Of a stretch of 54,312 bases of DNA, positions 34,039 through 44,291 are shown piece after piece. A program made the position numbers and the translations under genes. The notes under the pieces were generated by a model. That model was given only the letters and a program-made list of their open reading frames with translations, searched no databases and was not told the origin of the DNA. Origin of the DNA: Calothrix sp. FI2-JRJ7 (GTDB taxonomy: Bacteria; Cyanobacteriota; Cyanobacteriia; Cyanobacteriales; Nostocaceae); assembly GCA_019359675.1 (NCBI GenBank), contig JAHHGX010000026.1, positions 1 through 54,312 on the forward strand, read 5' to 3'. Position 1 is the first letter of the stretch; each line of letters begins with the position of its first letter.

Positions 34039-36102
34039 ATGCAAATGAATTATAATATAGGTAGCGGCTGGTTTAACGATTTAGCTCATGTTGATACAGT
34101 TCGTCATGAAATCGCTGCAATACTTGATTCGATAGCGCACACGTTAAGTCAAGCTGAGTCTGAGGGTGAGAAAACTTCGGGTAGGTTTGGTTTGGAACCT
34201 GAAATCAAACGTCTTTTATCAGAAGCTGAAAATTTGCGTCAAGGTGTTTTTAGATTGCTCGTACTCGGAGACATGAAGCGTGGCAAGAGTACTTTTCTTA
34301 ATGCTTTACTTGGACAAAATTTGCTTCCTAGCGATGTTAGTCCTTGTACTGCTTTCTTGACTACTATCAAATACGGCGCCCAAGAAAAAGTTACTATTTA
34401 CTATAACGATGGTAAGGCGCCTGAACAAATAGATTTCCAACAGTTCAAACTACGCTATACTATTGACCCTAACGAAACCAAAGTTCTGGAAAAAGGTGAA
34501 CAGCTAGCTTTTCCTGATGTTAGTCATGCAGTTATTGAACATCCATTACCACTTTTGGGTAAAGGTATTGAGTTTGTAGATAGTCCAGGGTTGAATGATA
34601 CCGAAGCGCGAAATGAGTTGTCACTCAACTATATATATAACTGTCACGCGATATTATTTGTGCTGAGTGCGTCCCAACCTTGCACCTTAGAAGAACGACG
34701 CTATTTACAAAACTATCTCCGAGATAAAGGGTTAAATATCTTTTTTATCGTGAATGGATGGGATAGGGTTCGCGATGGACTAGTTAACCCAGACGATGTT
34801 GAAGCATTACAGTTAGCAGAAGAAAGACTGCGTACCTGTTTCCGCAGCAATTTAGCTGAGTACTGTAACCATAATAATAAAGATATTTACCAGCAGCGTG
34901 TTTTTGAAGTGTCTGCTCTTAACGCTTTGCGTGCGCGTATTAAAAACCCAAATGCTGATTTAGATGGTACAGGACTACCACCGTTTTTAAATAGTTTGAA
35001 TCGCTTTTTAGCAAAAGAACGCGCGGTAGCAGAAGTAGAACGCACACGTACAATTGCGAATCAAGTATATAATCGTTTCTGCGAAGTTATTGACCGTCGC
35101 GTTCCACTTTTAGATAACAGTGTCGATGAGTTAAAGCAAAAAATAAAATCGATACAGTCAGATTTTGATAAATTATCTGATATTAGCAATAGATTTCAAC
35201 TTGAAATTCGTGATATACGTGATACTAAAGCCAAGGATATCGCTGATTCTTTTAGAAATTATATATTGAATTTAGAAACAACGTTTGAAGAAGATTTTAT
35301 TGCATCGCAGCCTGATTTAGATTATATGCAATTTTTCGACAAAAATAATCGTGCAGTCTTCTATACTTCATTTAAACGTGCTTTTGAGCGGTATATGAAC
35401 GATAGAATAACCGCATGGGAATTTATTTCTAAGCAGGAATTAGCGGCAGTTTTCACACAGTTAGAAGAAAAAGCAGCAAGTTATCGAGCCGAATATGGGC
35501 AAATATTAGAAGCGATAAATTGTAAGCTAATTGGCTACCGTTTTTATGCCGTTGGACATACATACAGGTCAAACCAATTTGAAACTTGGGCTGATACTGT
35601 CATGGATGTATTCGGTGCCATTCCCGATAGTATGAATAGAGGCATAAATTCCTTTAACTACTTTTGGGTACGAGTATTTGCAATTGTTGCAGCTTCACTG
35701 ATACTACAATTTGCCACAATTTTATTTGCTGGGATAACGCTACCCGTTTTAGGTGCAATTCTTGGAGGTATTGGAGTTGTAGCACTGCAAGCTGAATATG
35801 TCCGTCGTACATTAATCAATGCTACCAGAAAAGAATTTGCCAAACACCTACCGCAAATTGCAGAAGAACAATGGCGCCCAATTTTTGAAGGTGTTCAACA
35901 ATGCTTCAATGATTATGCAAATCTAATTGGTACACGTATCAACTCAGATATAAACTCACGAAAACAGGAGTTAGATAACTTACTCAAACAAAAACAATCT
36001 CATGAAATTGATATCAAAGCAGAAGCAAAACGCTTAAAAGACCTAGAAATTGAAATTCAATCACAAATCAAACAAATTGACCTTGTACGCGAATCGTTAT
36101 AA
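34039..36102 (+). CDS. Bacterial dynamin-like GTPase
   Basis: A 687-residue membrane-remodelling GTPase of the dynamin superfamily. The GTPase domain shows Walker A GDMKRGKST (77-85), a switch I Thr within SPCTAFLTT, DSPG (181-184) and NGWD in the place of the T/NKxD motif. Long helices follow (coiled-coil parts near 360-420 and 650-687). A hydrophobic 'paddle' at about 541-584 (VFAIVAASLILQFATILFAG, LPVLGAILGGIGVVAL) should insert into the membrane, as in Nostoc punctiforme BDLP. Known: BDLPs polymerise on and fuse or bend membranes; in cyanobacteria they may act on thylakoids. Start ATG 34039 follows CAGGGA; ATG 34045 is also possible. It is a single gene, not the tandem pair seen in some bacteria. 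Confidence 0.88.
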   Translation: MQMNYNIGSGWFNDLAHVDTVRHEIAAILDSIAHTLSQAESEGEKTSGRFGLEPEIKRLLSEAENLRQGVFRLLVLGDMKRGKSTFLNALLGQNLLPSDVSPCTAFLTTIKYGAQEKVTIYYNDGKAPEQIDFQQFKLRYTIDPNETKVLEKGEQLAFPDVSHAVIEHPLPLLGKGIEFVDSPGLNDTEARNELSLNYIYNCHAILFVLSASQPCTLEERRYLQNYLRDKGLNIFFIVNGWDRVRDGLVNPDDVEALQLAEERLRTCFRSNLAEYCNHNNKDIYQQRVFEVSALNALRARIKNPNADLDGTGLPPFLNSLNRFLAKERAVAEVERTRTIANQVYNRFCEVIDRRVPLLDNSVDELKQKIKSIQSDFDKLSDISNRFQLEIRDIRDTKAKDIADSFRNYILNLETTFEEDFIASQPDLDYMQFFDKNNRAVFYTSFKRAFERYMNDRITAWEFISKQELAAVFTQLEEKAASYRAEYGQILEAINCKLIGYRFYAVGHTYRSNQFETWADTVMDVFGAIPDSMNRGINSFNYFWVRVFAIVAASLILQFATILFAGITLPVLGAILGGIGVVALQAEYVRRTLINATRKEFAKHLPQIAEEQWRPIFEGVQQCFNDYANLIGTRINSDINSRKQELDNLLKQKQSHEIDIKAEAKRLKDLEIEIQSQIKQIDLVRESL

Positions 36103-36150
36103 GCTGTAAAATATTCAATTCACATAATCACTATAAATGAAAATCTTGTG

Positions 36151-36173
36151 GAACGGGCATCCCTGCCCGTCCC
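36151..36173. repeat. ACGGGCA/TGCCCGT hairpin
   Basis: GGAACGGGCA and TGCCCGTCC around TCCC, between two convergent genes. It is a variant of the GGGC...GCCC repeat family and could terminate both. Confidence 0.6.
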
Positions 36174-36210
36174 TTTAAAAATAAATGATTTATTTATATC
36201 TTTCAAATAT

Positions 36211-38805
36211 TTATTCTCTACAGGGTTTTAACTTGGGGTAAGCGATGCGTTTGTGATGGAACTGCTGCCATACTTTTACGAAAATCTCAGCTATTTGTGT
36301 CATTTCCGCGCGCGTTAGTCCTGAGTCTATAAGTTGATTATCTTGCCAGCGTCCACGCAATATATTGTTAACAACTCCTAAAGCTTGCTCGTATGTTGTG
36401 TCTTTAAGACTTCGCAGTGCAGCTTCACAAGAGTCTGCTAACATTACTATTGCCGTTTCGCGTGACTGAGGAATAGGTCCATCGTAGCGAAAATCTGCTT
36501 CGTTTACTTCTATAAAAGGATTCTCTTTTGCTATTTGCTGTGCTTGATGATAAAAATAAGCAATTTGCATTGTTCCCTGATGTTCGGGAATAAAAACTTG
36601 AATTGCTGTTGGTAATCGATGTTTACGCGCTATCACTAAACCTTCACTAACATGCTTCTTAATAATTTCTGCACTTAACCAAGGGTCGTTTATCTCGGTA
36701 TCATGTTTATTTGGTCCACCCATTTGGTTTTCGATAAATGCTTTGGGGTCATGCATTTTACCAATATCATGATATAAAGTCCCTGCTCTGACTAATTCAA
36801 CGTTACACCCAAGTTTACAAGCTGCTGCTTCCGCAAGACTAGAAACAAATAAAGTATGTTGGAATGTTCCTGGAGTTTTCGCTGCAAGACTTTTTAACAG
36901 TGGACGGTTAGGATTTGCAAGTTCTGCCAAACGAATTGGAGTTACTAAGTCAAATAGTTGTTCTAAATAAGAACTTAACCCTAAAGCTACAATGCTCCAA
37001 CATAATCCTGAACAAGCTAATAACAACGAATTTGTTAATACAGAGTACCATTTACCTACCGATACACCACCAAATATAATTGTCAAAACTAAAAATACAC
37101 AACCTTGTGTTACTGCTATTCCTATTCCTAACAACGCTAAGTCTTCGCGTGAACGTCGTTTATGTGCCATGTAGCTGCCTAAAAATGCTCCCGTCGCTCC
37201 AGCAAATAGTGCAATTTTACTAACCCCAAAATTTAATGGCAGTAGTACTGTTAATAATCCAATGACCGTAAGACTAATACGAGTTCCGTAAAAGCTGCCT
37301 AATAATAATGAAACTGCGCTCCAAGTTGTATAGTAGGTACCCATTGTCAATACTAGTGGTGTACTTAGAGTTAGCAATAAAATTAAAATTCGGTCTCTTG
37401 TGCGTTTAAGATATTTTACCCGTTTATCAACACCTGCAAAAACTAAAATGGCGCCACTAATGGCAGTTGCAAGAAGCAGTAAAGCGACCCAGTTAACTTC
37501 ACGGTCAATCAAACCATAGCTTTCTAAAACTAAAAGATGCCAATCTGTGATTTTTTCTCCTTGACGAACAATAATTGCATTTTGTTTGACCTCTACCATG
37601 ACGGGTTTGACTTCAGCAGCAGCAAGTTCTACATTTGCTTGCGTTTTTGCTCCATCAGTTATCAGGTTTGGTTGCAATACGTTCAATAGTACTTTTGTCG
37701 CTAATTCTTGTCCTTCTTTTGGTACCGATGATGATTGAACATTCAATCTTACTGCTTCAGTTAATACGCTGTTTGGTAAACCAGGTGAAATACCTTGAGC
37801 TAACATACGTTCGGCAATTTGCTTAATTAGAGTTTGGGTGTTTTTCCAGTCTTCTTCTGTTAAATGTACAAATTTCTCGTTATATACTGCGTTTGGCTGA
37901 TTAATTATTTCTGAAATTTGAGCTTTGGCGGCTGTATACTTTTGACGTGATAAAGCAATTTTTTGTGTTAATATTGAAATATTTTGCTCTGATGTAGTTA
38001 AACGGTAGGTTTCAACTTCTGACAATGCTTGAGTCAAAGCACTGCTTATAGTTAATTTTGAATTCGTCTGTGTTTCGATGTCGGCGCCTGAAACTAAAAG
38101 CTTTTGTTGCTGTGGTTTTACTTTAACACTATAATCATCCACAATTGCTAGGTCGTAATCGGATGTGCTTTTCTTTCGTTCAAGTGCTTGTGAAAACTGT
38201 GATTGCTTAGTTGGGTGAACTACGGCAAACCTAAATGCTTCCCATTCATTGTTTGATGTCGAACGTAAATAACGTTGCGTAGGTACACTTAGAACAATTG
38301 TATCAAAAAACGGAAAAGAACCAGCCAGGTTACGAATACTATTCCCTTGTGCCACAATTGTTTCGAGTTTTTGCCCAACCTGATTATTAGCACTTTTATC
38401 AATCATCAATACAGGCGCCAAGTTTAAGGCAATTGCATTACGTTTAGATTGAGTCGCGTACTTGTTTTCTAAAACTTTTGTACTTGGCGCCCGTACTGTC
38501 ACCTGAGCAGTACTTCCACTTTTGACCAACGGTTGACTATACCAACTATGCCCAACTACTGCTGTCAGCAATATAAGCGCTAAAGCAAAAATTACAGGTG
38601 TACCTCTAAATATATCTCTTAGCCGATGAGTATAAACTCGTAGCCCGCGATTCGCTAACTTTGCCACACTATAAAGCTGAGGTTGAACTACGTATAACTC
38701 TTGTAATGCTTCAAATGAACAATTACGGCGTAGTTTTATATACCATCGCCGTACTCTTGTCAATCGCTGCGTCAAGGACTGCAAAAATGGCGCTTGTCTC
38801 ATCAA
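36211..38805 (-). CDS. 7TM-HD cyclic dinucleotide phosphodiesterase (PgpH-like)
   Basis: An 864-residue membrane enzyme. After a cytoplasmic N-terminus and one span (VIFALALILLTAVVGHSWY) comes a long extracytoplasmic 7TMR-HDED domain, then seven spans (about residues 450-640), then a cytoplasmic HD domain with His 679-Asp 680 in LYHDIGKMHDPKAF, followed by a second His in IPEHQGTMQ. This is the architecture of PgpH, which hydrolyses c-di-AMP in Listeria and other bacteria; cyanobacterial homologues exist, and c-di-AMP in cyanobacteria governs osmotic and night survival. The exact substrate here is inferred. The double ATG at the start follows no strong ribosome site. It is convergent with the dynamin-like gene. 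Confidence 0.88.
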   Translation of the reverse strand: MMRQAPFLQSLTQRLTRVRRWYIKLRRNCSFEALQELYVVQPQLYSVAKLANRGLRVYTHRLRDIFRGTPVIFALALILLTAVVGHSWYSQPLVKSGSTAQVTVRAPSTKVLENKYATQSKRNAIALNLAPVLMIDKSANNQVGQKLETIVAQGNSIRNLAGSFPFFDTIVLSVPTQRYLRSTSNNEWEAFRFAVVHPTKQSQFSQALERKKSTSDYDLAIVDDYSVKVKPQQQKLLVSGADIETQTNSKLTISSALTQALSEVETYRLTTSEQNISILTQKIALSRQKYTAAKAQISEIINQPNAVYNEKFVHLTEEDWKNTQTLIKQIAERMLAQGISPGLPNSVLTEAVRLNVQSSSVPKEGQELATKVLLNVLQPNLITDGAKTQANVELAAAEVKPVMVEVKQNAIIVRQGEKITDWHLLVLESYGLIDREVNWVALLLLATAISGAILVFAGVDKRVKYLKRTRDRILILLLTLSTPLVLTMGTYYTTWSAVSLLLGSFYGTRISLTVIGLLTVLLPLNFGVSKIALFAGATGAFLGSYMAHKRRSREDLALLGIGIAVTQGCVFLVLTIIFGGVSVGKWYSVLTNSLLLACSGLCWSIVALGLSSYLEQLFDLVTPIRLAELANPNRPLLKSLAAKTPGTFQHTLFVSSLAEAAACKLGCNVELVRAGTLYHDIGKMHDPKAFIENQMGGPNKHDTEINDPWLSAEIIKKHVSEGLVIARKHRLPTAIQVFIPEHQGTMQIAYFYHQAQQIAKENPFIEVNEADFRYDGPIPQSRETAIVMLADSCEAALRSLKDTTYEQALGVVNNILRGRWQDNQLIDSGLTRAEMTQIAEIFVKVWQQFHHKRIAYPKLKPCRE

Positions 38806-39019
38806 CTATGACCGCAGTGGCTACTTAAGGGATTCAAACAGCACAGTCTTTTACAGAAAATTATCTTACCCATGTGTAATATAATACCACTATTGACTAA
38901 GAATATAAAATTTTCATTAAGACACTATATAAAATATTACTAACAGGTGTGAATTTTTGCGCTAATTACAGGACACACTATTTACTTTCGTTTACTTTTT
39001 AGTAGTGTTTATGTCCAAT

Positions 39020-39979
39020 TTACCGTAATCGGATGATACGAGGAGCTGCATATACTGATAAATGCGAGCTTTGTTCGAGCAATGGTAGGTAATTGCATAA
39101 GTATTTTCCTCTGCTTTTTTTAGCATCTTGGTTATCAAACTCACATACACCCGACCATATCGCCAAAAGTTCATCTGTTAATTTTAGCATCTGTAAAAAC
39201 TCATCTTCCGCTGTTTTAGCTGATAAATGGCGTAAATGTTTCATTTGCCAGCTAATTGGTATTCCTAATGCGCTATTATAAGCTCCTGATAAGGCGCCTG
39301 TCATTACACTGCTAATATAATAATCATTATTATTAAAACTTAATATTTTGCCGTTGAGATAAAGTGATACCGATAAGCAAAAATCTTCAAGACTTTTAAA
39401 AAAAGTATAAAACGCAATTGCGACGACATTAGATAGAGTATTTACTTTATATAGTTCAGTAAATGCTTGCTCCAAGCTAACTTGCTGGTTGAGTAAATTA
39501 TTTACTGTTTCAAGTTGTTGAGGTGTATTCGTTGGTGTTTCACCAATAAACCTGATAATTTCACTAAAAACAGAAGTTTGTGATAATTTTTCATTTAGCG
39601 ATTGGGCAATTGTATAGCCAATAGCAAGCACACTGTCTCTAACTATCAAGTTATCACTATGCGTGCGCGACAGTTCCAGTAAGTTATATCGAAGCTTCGA
39701 TAAATCTTCATGACAAAATAATATTACTGGTAAAGCTGAAAAAAGCGTATTGAGTAAAACTTGTTGATTTAGTTGTTGATTTAGGAGTGTATCAGCTTGG
39801 TTTATCGCACAAAAGGAGTTACTATCGAACTTACCTTGTGCAATTAAACTTTTACAACTAAAGGTACTTTCAATATAAGCTTGTCTTATAATTTCTGGTT
39901 TTCTGTCCTTTGCCAACTCTAAAGCAAGCAAAGCACCTGCAATAGTTCCTTGGAACCGACTTTTGAGCGTATAGCGCAT
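39020..39979 (-). CDS. Degenerate ADP-ribosylglycohydrolase-fold protein
   Basis: A 319-residue all-helical protein. The start SRFQGTIAGALLALELAK matches the opening of ADP-ribosylglycohydrolases (normally GxxxGDALG), the centre LPVILFCHEDLSKLRYNLLE matches their P/H helix, and SSVMTGALSGAYNSALGIPI matches the late block that in active enzymes reads GGDTDT before GALAGA. The acidic residues that hold the two Mg ions (TDDT early, DTD late) are absent in both places, so catalysis is unlikely. Family assignment is by pattern and moderately sure. It lies 50 bases downstream of aroQ on the same strand and probably shares its transcript. Confidence 0.55.
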   Translation of the reverse strand: MRYTLKSRFQGTIAGALLALELAKDRKPEIIRQAYIESTFSCKSLIAQGKFDSNSFCAINQADTLLNQQLNQQVLLNTLFSALPVILFCHEDLSKLRYNLLELSRTHSDNLIVRDSVLAIGYTIAQSLNEKLSQTSVFSEIIRFIGETPTNTPQQLETVNNLLNQQVSLEQAFTELYKVNTLSNVVAIAFYTFFKSLEDFCLSVSLYLNGKILSFNNNDYYISSVMTGALSGAYNSALGIPISWQMKHLRHLSAKTAEDEFLQMLKLTDELLAIWSGVCEFDNQDAKKSRGKYLCNYLPLLEQSSHLSVYAAPRIIRLR

Positions 39980-40026
39980 GGTGTAAATAAAGCTAGGATT
40001 ATTACGATTCCTAACTATACCTATAA

Positions 40027-40476
40027 TTAACTTTCCAAATGATACACCAATGCTTGTAAGCCCAGTATATAACTCTGGGCGCCGAAACCGCTAATTTGCC
40101 CAACTGCCACAGGAGCAATGTATGAGTGATGACGAAACTCTTCACGACGATAGACGTTGCTCAGATGAACCTCAACAGTAGGAATATTTACGCCAGCTAT
40201 TGCATCACGCAAGGCTACACTCGTATGAGTATAAGCTCCAGGATTTATTAATATCCCTTGATGCTTTCCCCAAGAGTCATGGATTTTATCGACCAAAAAA
40301 CCTTCGTGATTTGACTGGAAAAAATCGATATTAACCGCTAAATGTCGTGCTTGTTCTTCTAACAAGCGGTTAATGTCGTTTAAACTAAGTACACCATAAA
40401 TACCTGGTTCTCGCTGTCCCAGCAAATTTAGGTTTGGTCCGTGCAGTACCAAAATGCTTAAAGTGCGCTGTGCCAC
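40027..40476 (-). CDS. aroQ: Type II 3-dehydroquinate dehydratase
   Basis: This enzyme removes water from 3-dehydroquinate, third step of the shikimate pathway. The 149-residue product has all signatures: [21 protein letters not shown] with the catalytic Tyr, [13 protein letters not shown] with its catalytic Arg position shifted as in the family, [19 protein letters not shown], and [20 protein letters not shown] with the catalytic His in the preceding block. The start is GTG 40476; a 45-codon gene ends 15 bases upstream on the same strand. It likely forms an operon with that small gene and with the ADP-ribosylglycohydrolase-like gene downstream. Confidence 0.95.
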   Translation of the reverse strand: MAQRTLSILVLHGPNLNLLGQREPGIYGVLSLNDINRLLEEQARHLAVNIDFFQSNHEGFLVDKIHDSWGKHQGILINPGAYTHTSVALRDAIAGVNIPTVEVHLSNVYRREEFRHHSYIAPVAVGQISGFGAQSYILGLQALVYHLES

Positions 40477-40491
40477 GTGTAAATTTTATTT

Positions 40492-40629
40492 TTAACGACG
40501 ACGTGAGCGGTCGTTTACTGGAATCGGAATTAGCTCCGGTTCCGCTTCAGCATCAGGGCCTAAAAGGGCTTCGATTAATTTCCGCCCTAATTCTTTAAGC
40601 TTTTCCAGTACCTTCTCTATATAGTCCAT
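40492..40629 (-). CDS. 45-residue charged protein upstream of aroQ
   Basis: An open frame from ATG 40629 to TAA 40492 encodes an amphipathic Lys/Glu/Leu helix (DYIEKVLEKLKELGRKLIEA) followed by an acidic Pro-rich part (PDAEAEPELIPIPV) and an Arg tail (DRSRRR). It has no membrane segment. Length and composition suggest a real small protein; I cannot name it. It ends 15 bases before the aroQ start, so the two are probably co-transcribed. Confidence 0.55.
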   Translation of the reverse strand: MDYIEKVLEKLKELGRKLIEALLGPDAEAEPELIPIPVNDRSRRR

Positions 40630-40915
40630 CTAACTGACCGCTCCTGAGATAATACCTTAATTTAAGTTAACAGCAAAAGAATAGTAAGGGCAACACAGTT
40701 TTTATTGGATACGTTGTACATGATTATACACCTACACACGCAACAGCGGAATGAGCCGCGTCTCTCTAAATTTTATTGTGTTACTTTCCCTACTTATAAG
40801 AGTATCACATTAACCCCCCAGTCAGCCGCATCTTTCTTGTGATGGGTATTTTGCATTTTTCGTCAATAGGGAATAGACAGTTAGGAAGGGAAAATCACGT
40901 TCTCCCTTCCAATCT

Positions 40916-43582
40916 TTATTTTTTCTTCGCAGTTGCAGTTGATTTCGGTTTCGCTGCTTTTTCAGTTTTATTGGTCTTGCTAGTAGATTTTGTTGCACTT
41001 GCAGTTTTTGCTTTGCTGGTTTTGCGTGTGGTTTTAGAAGTAGATGCTTTGCTTGCCAGCAGTTGTACAGCAATGGCGAGAGTTAAATTTTCTACAGTGT
41101 GTCCTTCGGGTATACTCACGTTGGTTTTACCATGCTTGATGTAGGGCCCATAAGGACCATCATAAATATTAATTGGTTGCTCGTCTTCAGGATGGGCGCC
41201 AAGTTCTTTTAAAGCAGCTTTTGATTTGGTACTGCTAGCTCGTCCTTTTTTTGGTTCAGAGAAAATTTCTAATGCGCGTTCTAATGTCACATCCAAAACG
41301 TTATCAGATGCTTTTAGAGAGCGATAGTCTTTACCCTCTTTACCTTGGTCGTGAACGATGTAGGGTCCAAAACGCCCTAAAGAAGCTTGAATTTTTCCAC
41401 CGTCAGGATGAGTGCCCAATGTTCTAGGTAAAGCAAGTAAACCAATGGCTATTTCTAGGGTGAGATTTTCTGGTGTAATACCTTTGGGTAAAGATACCTG
41501 TTTAGGTTTTGGATTTTCTTCAGATTTATCACCCAACTGAACATAAGGGCCATAGGGACCAATTAGTGTATAAATTGGTTCCCCTGTTTCAGGATGGCGC
41601 CCTAAACTTTCGGGTCCTTCAGTTTTTTGTTTAAGCAGGGTTTGTACTTTCTGCGGGTCGAGGTCTGCTGGAGTTAAATCTCTCGGAATAGAAGCAGTTA
41701 CTACCCCTTCTCCATTTTCAACTTCAATATAAGCTCCATATTTACCGATACGAACTTTTGCATCTAAATTTTCTAGTTCTACTGTTCTAGCTGTTGTGGC
41801 ATCGATTTGGCTTTCTTGTTCTCTAACAAGCGTTTCTAGTCCTTTATCTCCAGAATAAAAGTCTTTGAGATATGGTAGCCATTGAGCTTCACCTGTGGCT
41901 ATATCATCGAGTGTTTGCTCCATTTTGGAGGTAAAACTAGGGTCAACGACGTCAGGGAAGTGTTTTTCTAGCAAACCAGTAACCGCGAACGCTGTAAATG
42001 TAGGCACTAAAGCGTTATTTGTTAACTGAGCATAACCTTTATCAATAATGGTACCGATAATGCTCGCATAGGTACTAGGGCGCCCGATACCTTCGCTTTC
42101 AAGAGTTTTAACTAGTGTTGCTTCGGTATATCTTGCCGGAGGTTGAGTTTCATGCTTGACCGCTTCGAGCTCGTTGCATTCTGGATGATCATTAACTTTA
42201 AGGTTGGGGAGAATAATTTCCATATTCTCAAGCGCAGCGTCAGGGTCATCAGAACCTTCGACATAAGCGCGTAAATATCCTTCAAAGTCTATACGTTTAC
42301 CAGAAGAACGAAAACCAGCGTCTTCTACTTGGAGTTGCACTGTAATTTGGGTTTGACGCGAGTCTGCCATTTGGCAAGCAACAGTGCGCTTCCAAATTAG
42401 GTCATAAAGTTGAAACTCACGACCACCCAAACCCGTTTCTTGCGGTGTACGGAAACTACTACCTGCTGGACGAATCGCTTCGTGTGCTTCTTGGGCACCT
42501 TTTGATTTTGTTGTATATTGGCGAGGTTTAGGACTCAAGTAATCTTTGCCGTAAAGCTTTTCAACACAGTCGCGTGCAGCACTTATCGCTTGGTCAGACA
42601 AATGTACTGAATCAGTACGCATGTAGGTAATGTAACCTTGCTCATACAGATTTTGAGCAGTTCGCATTGTGTCGCGTGCCGAAAGACGTAATTTACGGTT
42701 AGATTCTTGTTGTAGCGTCGAAGTTGTAAATGGTGGCGCCGGTTTACGAGTAACTGGTCGTTCTTCGAGGTCTGTAACCGTCCAAGTTTGACCTATGAGT
42801 CGAAGTTGTAAGGCCTCGGCTTCAGCTTGGTTTAATAGTACAACTTGGCGCCCAGATGTAATTTGTCCAGTAGTTGAATCAAAATCACTACCAGTTGCAA
42901 CTTTTGTGCCACCTAGAGTTACTAAAACAGCGCTGAAAGGAGTTTGTTCTTGTAATAGCTCGGCTCTGAGGTCCCAGTAGGCGCCTGTACGAAATGCTCG
43001 ACGTTGACGTTCTTTAGTGACTAGTAAACTCACAGCTACTGACTGTACACGACCCGCTGAGAGACCGTAGGAGATTTTTTTCCAAAGTAGCGGAGATAGG
43101 GTATACCCTACTAATCGGTCTAAAATTCGTCTTGTTTCTTGGGCACGTACTAACTTGTCGTCAATAGAACGACAATCTTTCAAAGCTTTTTGAATAGCTT
43201 CCTTGGTAATTTCATGGAATACCATTCGCTTTGTCGGAACTTTTGGATTAAGCAATTGGTATAAATGCCAACTTATACTTTCCCCTTCTCGGTCTTCGTC
43301 AGTTGCTAATATCAGCTCAGATGCTTCCTTAAGAGCATCTTTCAACTGAGTGACAATTTTCTTTTTATCTTTGGGGACAACGTAAAGAGGTTCAAAGTCG
43401 GCATCTACATTTACTCCAAGCTGTGCCCATTTTTCCGCCTTAACTGCGGGGGGTATTTCTGTAGCTGACTGTGGAAGGTCGCGCACATGACCCATTGACG
43501 CTTCTACCCGAAACCCTTGCGGCAGGTAATTACGAATGGTGCGAGCTTTTGTTGGAGATTCAACGATGACGAGAGTTGACAT
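40916..43582 (-). CDS. topA: DNA topoisomerase I
   Basis: Type IA topoisomerase that relaxes negative supercoils. The 888-residue protein begins with a Toprim domain (STLVIVESPTKARTIRNYL; ATDEDREGESISWHL with the metal-binding Asp residues). The catalytic Tyr is in EQGYITYMRTDSVHLSDQA. The C-terminus has no Cys4 zinc fingers; instead there are four copies of a glycine/tyrosine repeat (RIGKYGAYIEVE; LIGPYGPYVQLGD; SLGRFGPYIVHD; YDGPYGPYIKHGK), each followed by a lysine-poor helix, as in cyanobacterial and actinobacterial enzymes. The last 45 residues are a Lys/Thr/Ser/Ala tail that should bind DNA nonspecifically. No anomalies. About 700 bases of non-coding DNA lie upstream. Confidence 0.97.
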   Translation of the reverse strand: MSTLVIVESPTKARTIRNYLPQGFRVEASMGHVRDLPQSATEIPPAVKAEKWAQLGVNVDADFEPLYVVPKDKKKIVTQLKDALKEASELILATDEDREGESISWHLYQLLNPKVPTKRMVFHEITKEAIQKALKDCRSIDDKLVRAQETRRILDRLVGYTLSPLLWKKISYGLSAGRVQSVAVSLLVTKERQRRAFRTGAYWDLRAELLQEQTPFSAVLVTLGGTKVATGSDFDSTTGQITSGRQVVLLNQAEAEALQLRLIGQTWTVTDLEERPVTRKPAPPFTTSTLQQESNRKLRLSARDTMRTAQNLYEQGYITYMRTDSVHLSDQAISAARDCVEKLYGKDYLSPKPRQYTTKSKGAQEAHEAIRPAGSSFRTPQETGLGGREFQLYDLIWKRTVACQMADSRQTQITVQLQVEDAGFRSSGKRIDFEGYLRAYVEGSDDPDAALENMEIILPNLKVNDHPECNELEAVKHETQPPARYTEATLVKTLESEGIGRPSTYASIIGTIIDKGYAQLTNNALVPTFTAFAVTGLLEKHFPDVVDPSFTSKMEQTLDDIATGEAQWLPYLKDFYSGDKGLETLVREQESQIDATTARTVELENLDAKVRIGKYGAYIEVENGEGVVTASIPRDLTPADLDPQKVQTLLKQKTEGPESLGRHPETGEPIYTLIGPYGPYVQLGDKSEENPKPKQVSLPKGITPENLTLEIAIGLLALPRTLGTHPDGGKIQASLGRFGPYIVHDQGKEGKDYRSLKASDNVLDVTLERALEIFSEPKKGRASSTKSKAALKELGAHPEDEQPINIYDGPYGPYIKHGKTNVSIPEGHTVENLTLAIAVQLLASKASTSKTTRKTSKAKTASATKSTSKTNKTEKAAKPKSTATAKKK

Positions 43583-44291
43583 GGAGATTTTTTATAAAAA
43601 AAGCAATGAGCGCAGTTAAATAGTCATTCTTGAGGCTAATCTATCAGAGATGTCAAGCTATATGTCACTACCTGCGTGGTAACATGTATTCTCACCAACT
43701 GCTTACAAGCAACACATGGGAGTGACTCTTCTTGCGTGCTGGGTTTACATCCCTCATGGTATTTTGAGTTAGTGCTGCTAGACCTTTGACACATACGTGT
43801 TGGTTCCAGCTATTTCAATCATTAACTTATATCTTGCTTTTTTGGCGACTGTTAGCAAGTAAAAATCTGCCGTCAGGTCTAATCAGCACCTCAAAGCTTG
43901 ATTAACATCGAAACCATAGTATAGTCCTCAATTCTTTTATATCGATAATAAATATAGTCATACATCAAAAAACGAGTAACGAAATTTTTAAACTACGGCA
44001 AAACCATAGGACTCGCCCCGGCGCCCACTATAAGCTGACAGCGCGCTGCATGTTGATTCTATAATCATCATTGCCTAACCATAAAGTAAATAAATAGCAA
44101 TCATAAGTCAAATATTATACTTTTATAAAAATCACTCGCTAGAGAGGTGTGAACTGGCATTACAGCCAAAAAAGTTATGCTAGGATAAACTTAGGAGAAC
44201 CAAATTCGGCAGATATGTTCTTGTTTTTACATCCAATTGCAAGTAATTCTGCGAATGTACATCTTGACTTATTTCAATTCTGGAGAGTTTC
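43583..44291. promoter_or_regulatory. Non-coding region between topA and rbp; rbp leader
   Basis: No gene found in 709 bases. It holds the divergent promoters of topA and rbp. A possible rbp promoter is TTACAG (near 44159) with TAGGAT downstream, followed by a long AT-rich leader of about 110 bases; long leaders are typical of cold-regulated cyanobacterial rbp genes. The ribosome site is GGAGAG (44282-44287). The stretch 43660-43860 is less AT-rich and could encode a small RNA, but I cannot support one. Confidence 0.4.

Noticed and set aside
43583-44291. Possible small RNA gene (for example 6S RNA) in the long topA-rbp gap
   Set aside because: I found no closed stem of adequate length, no recognisable conserved core and no T-tract terminator on either strand.
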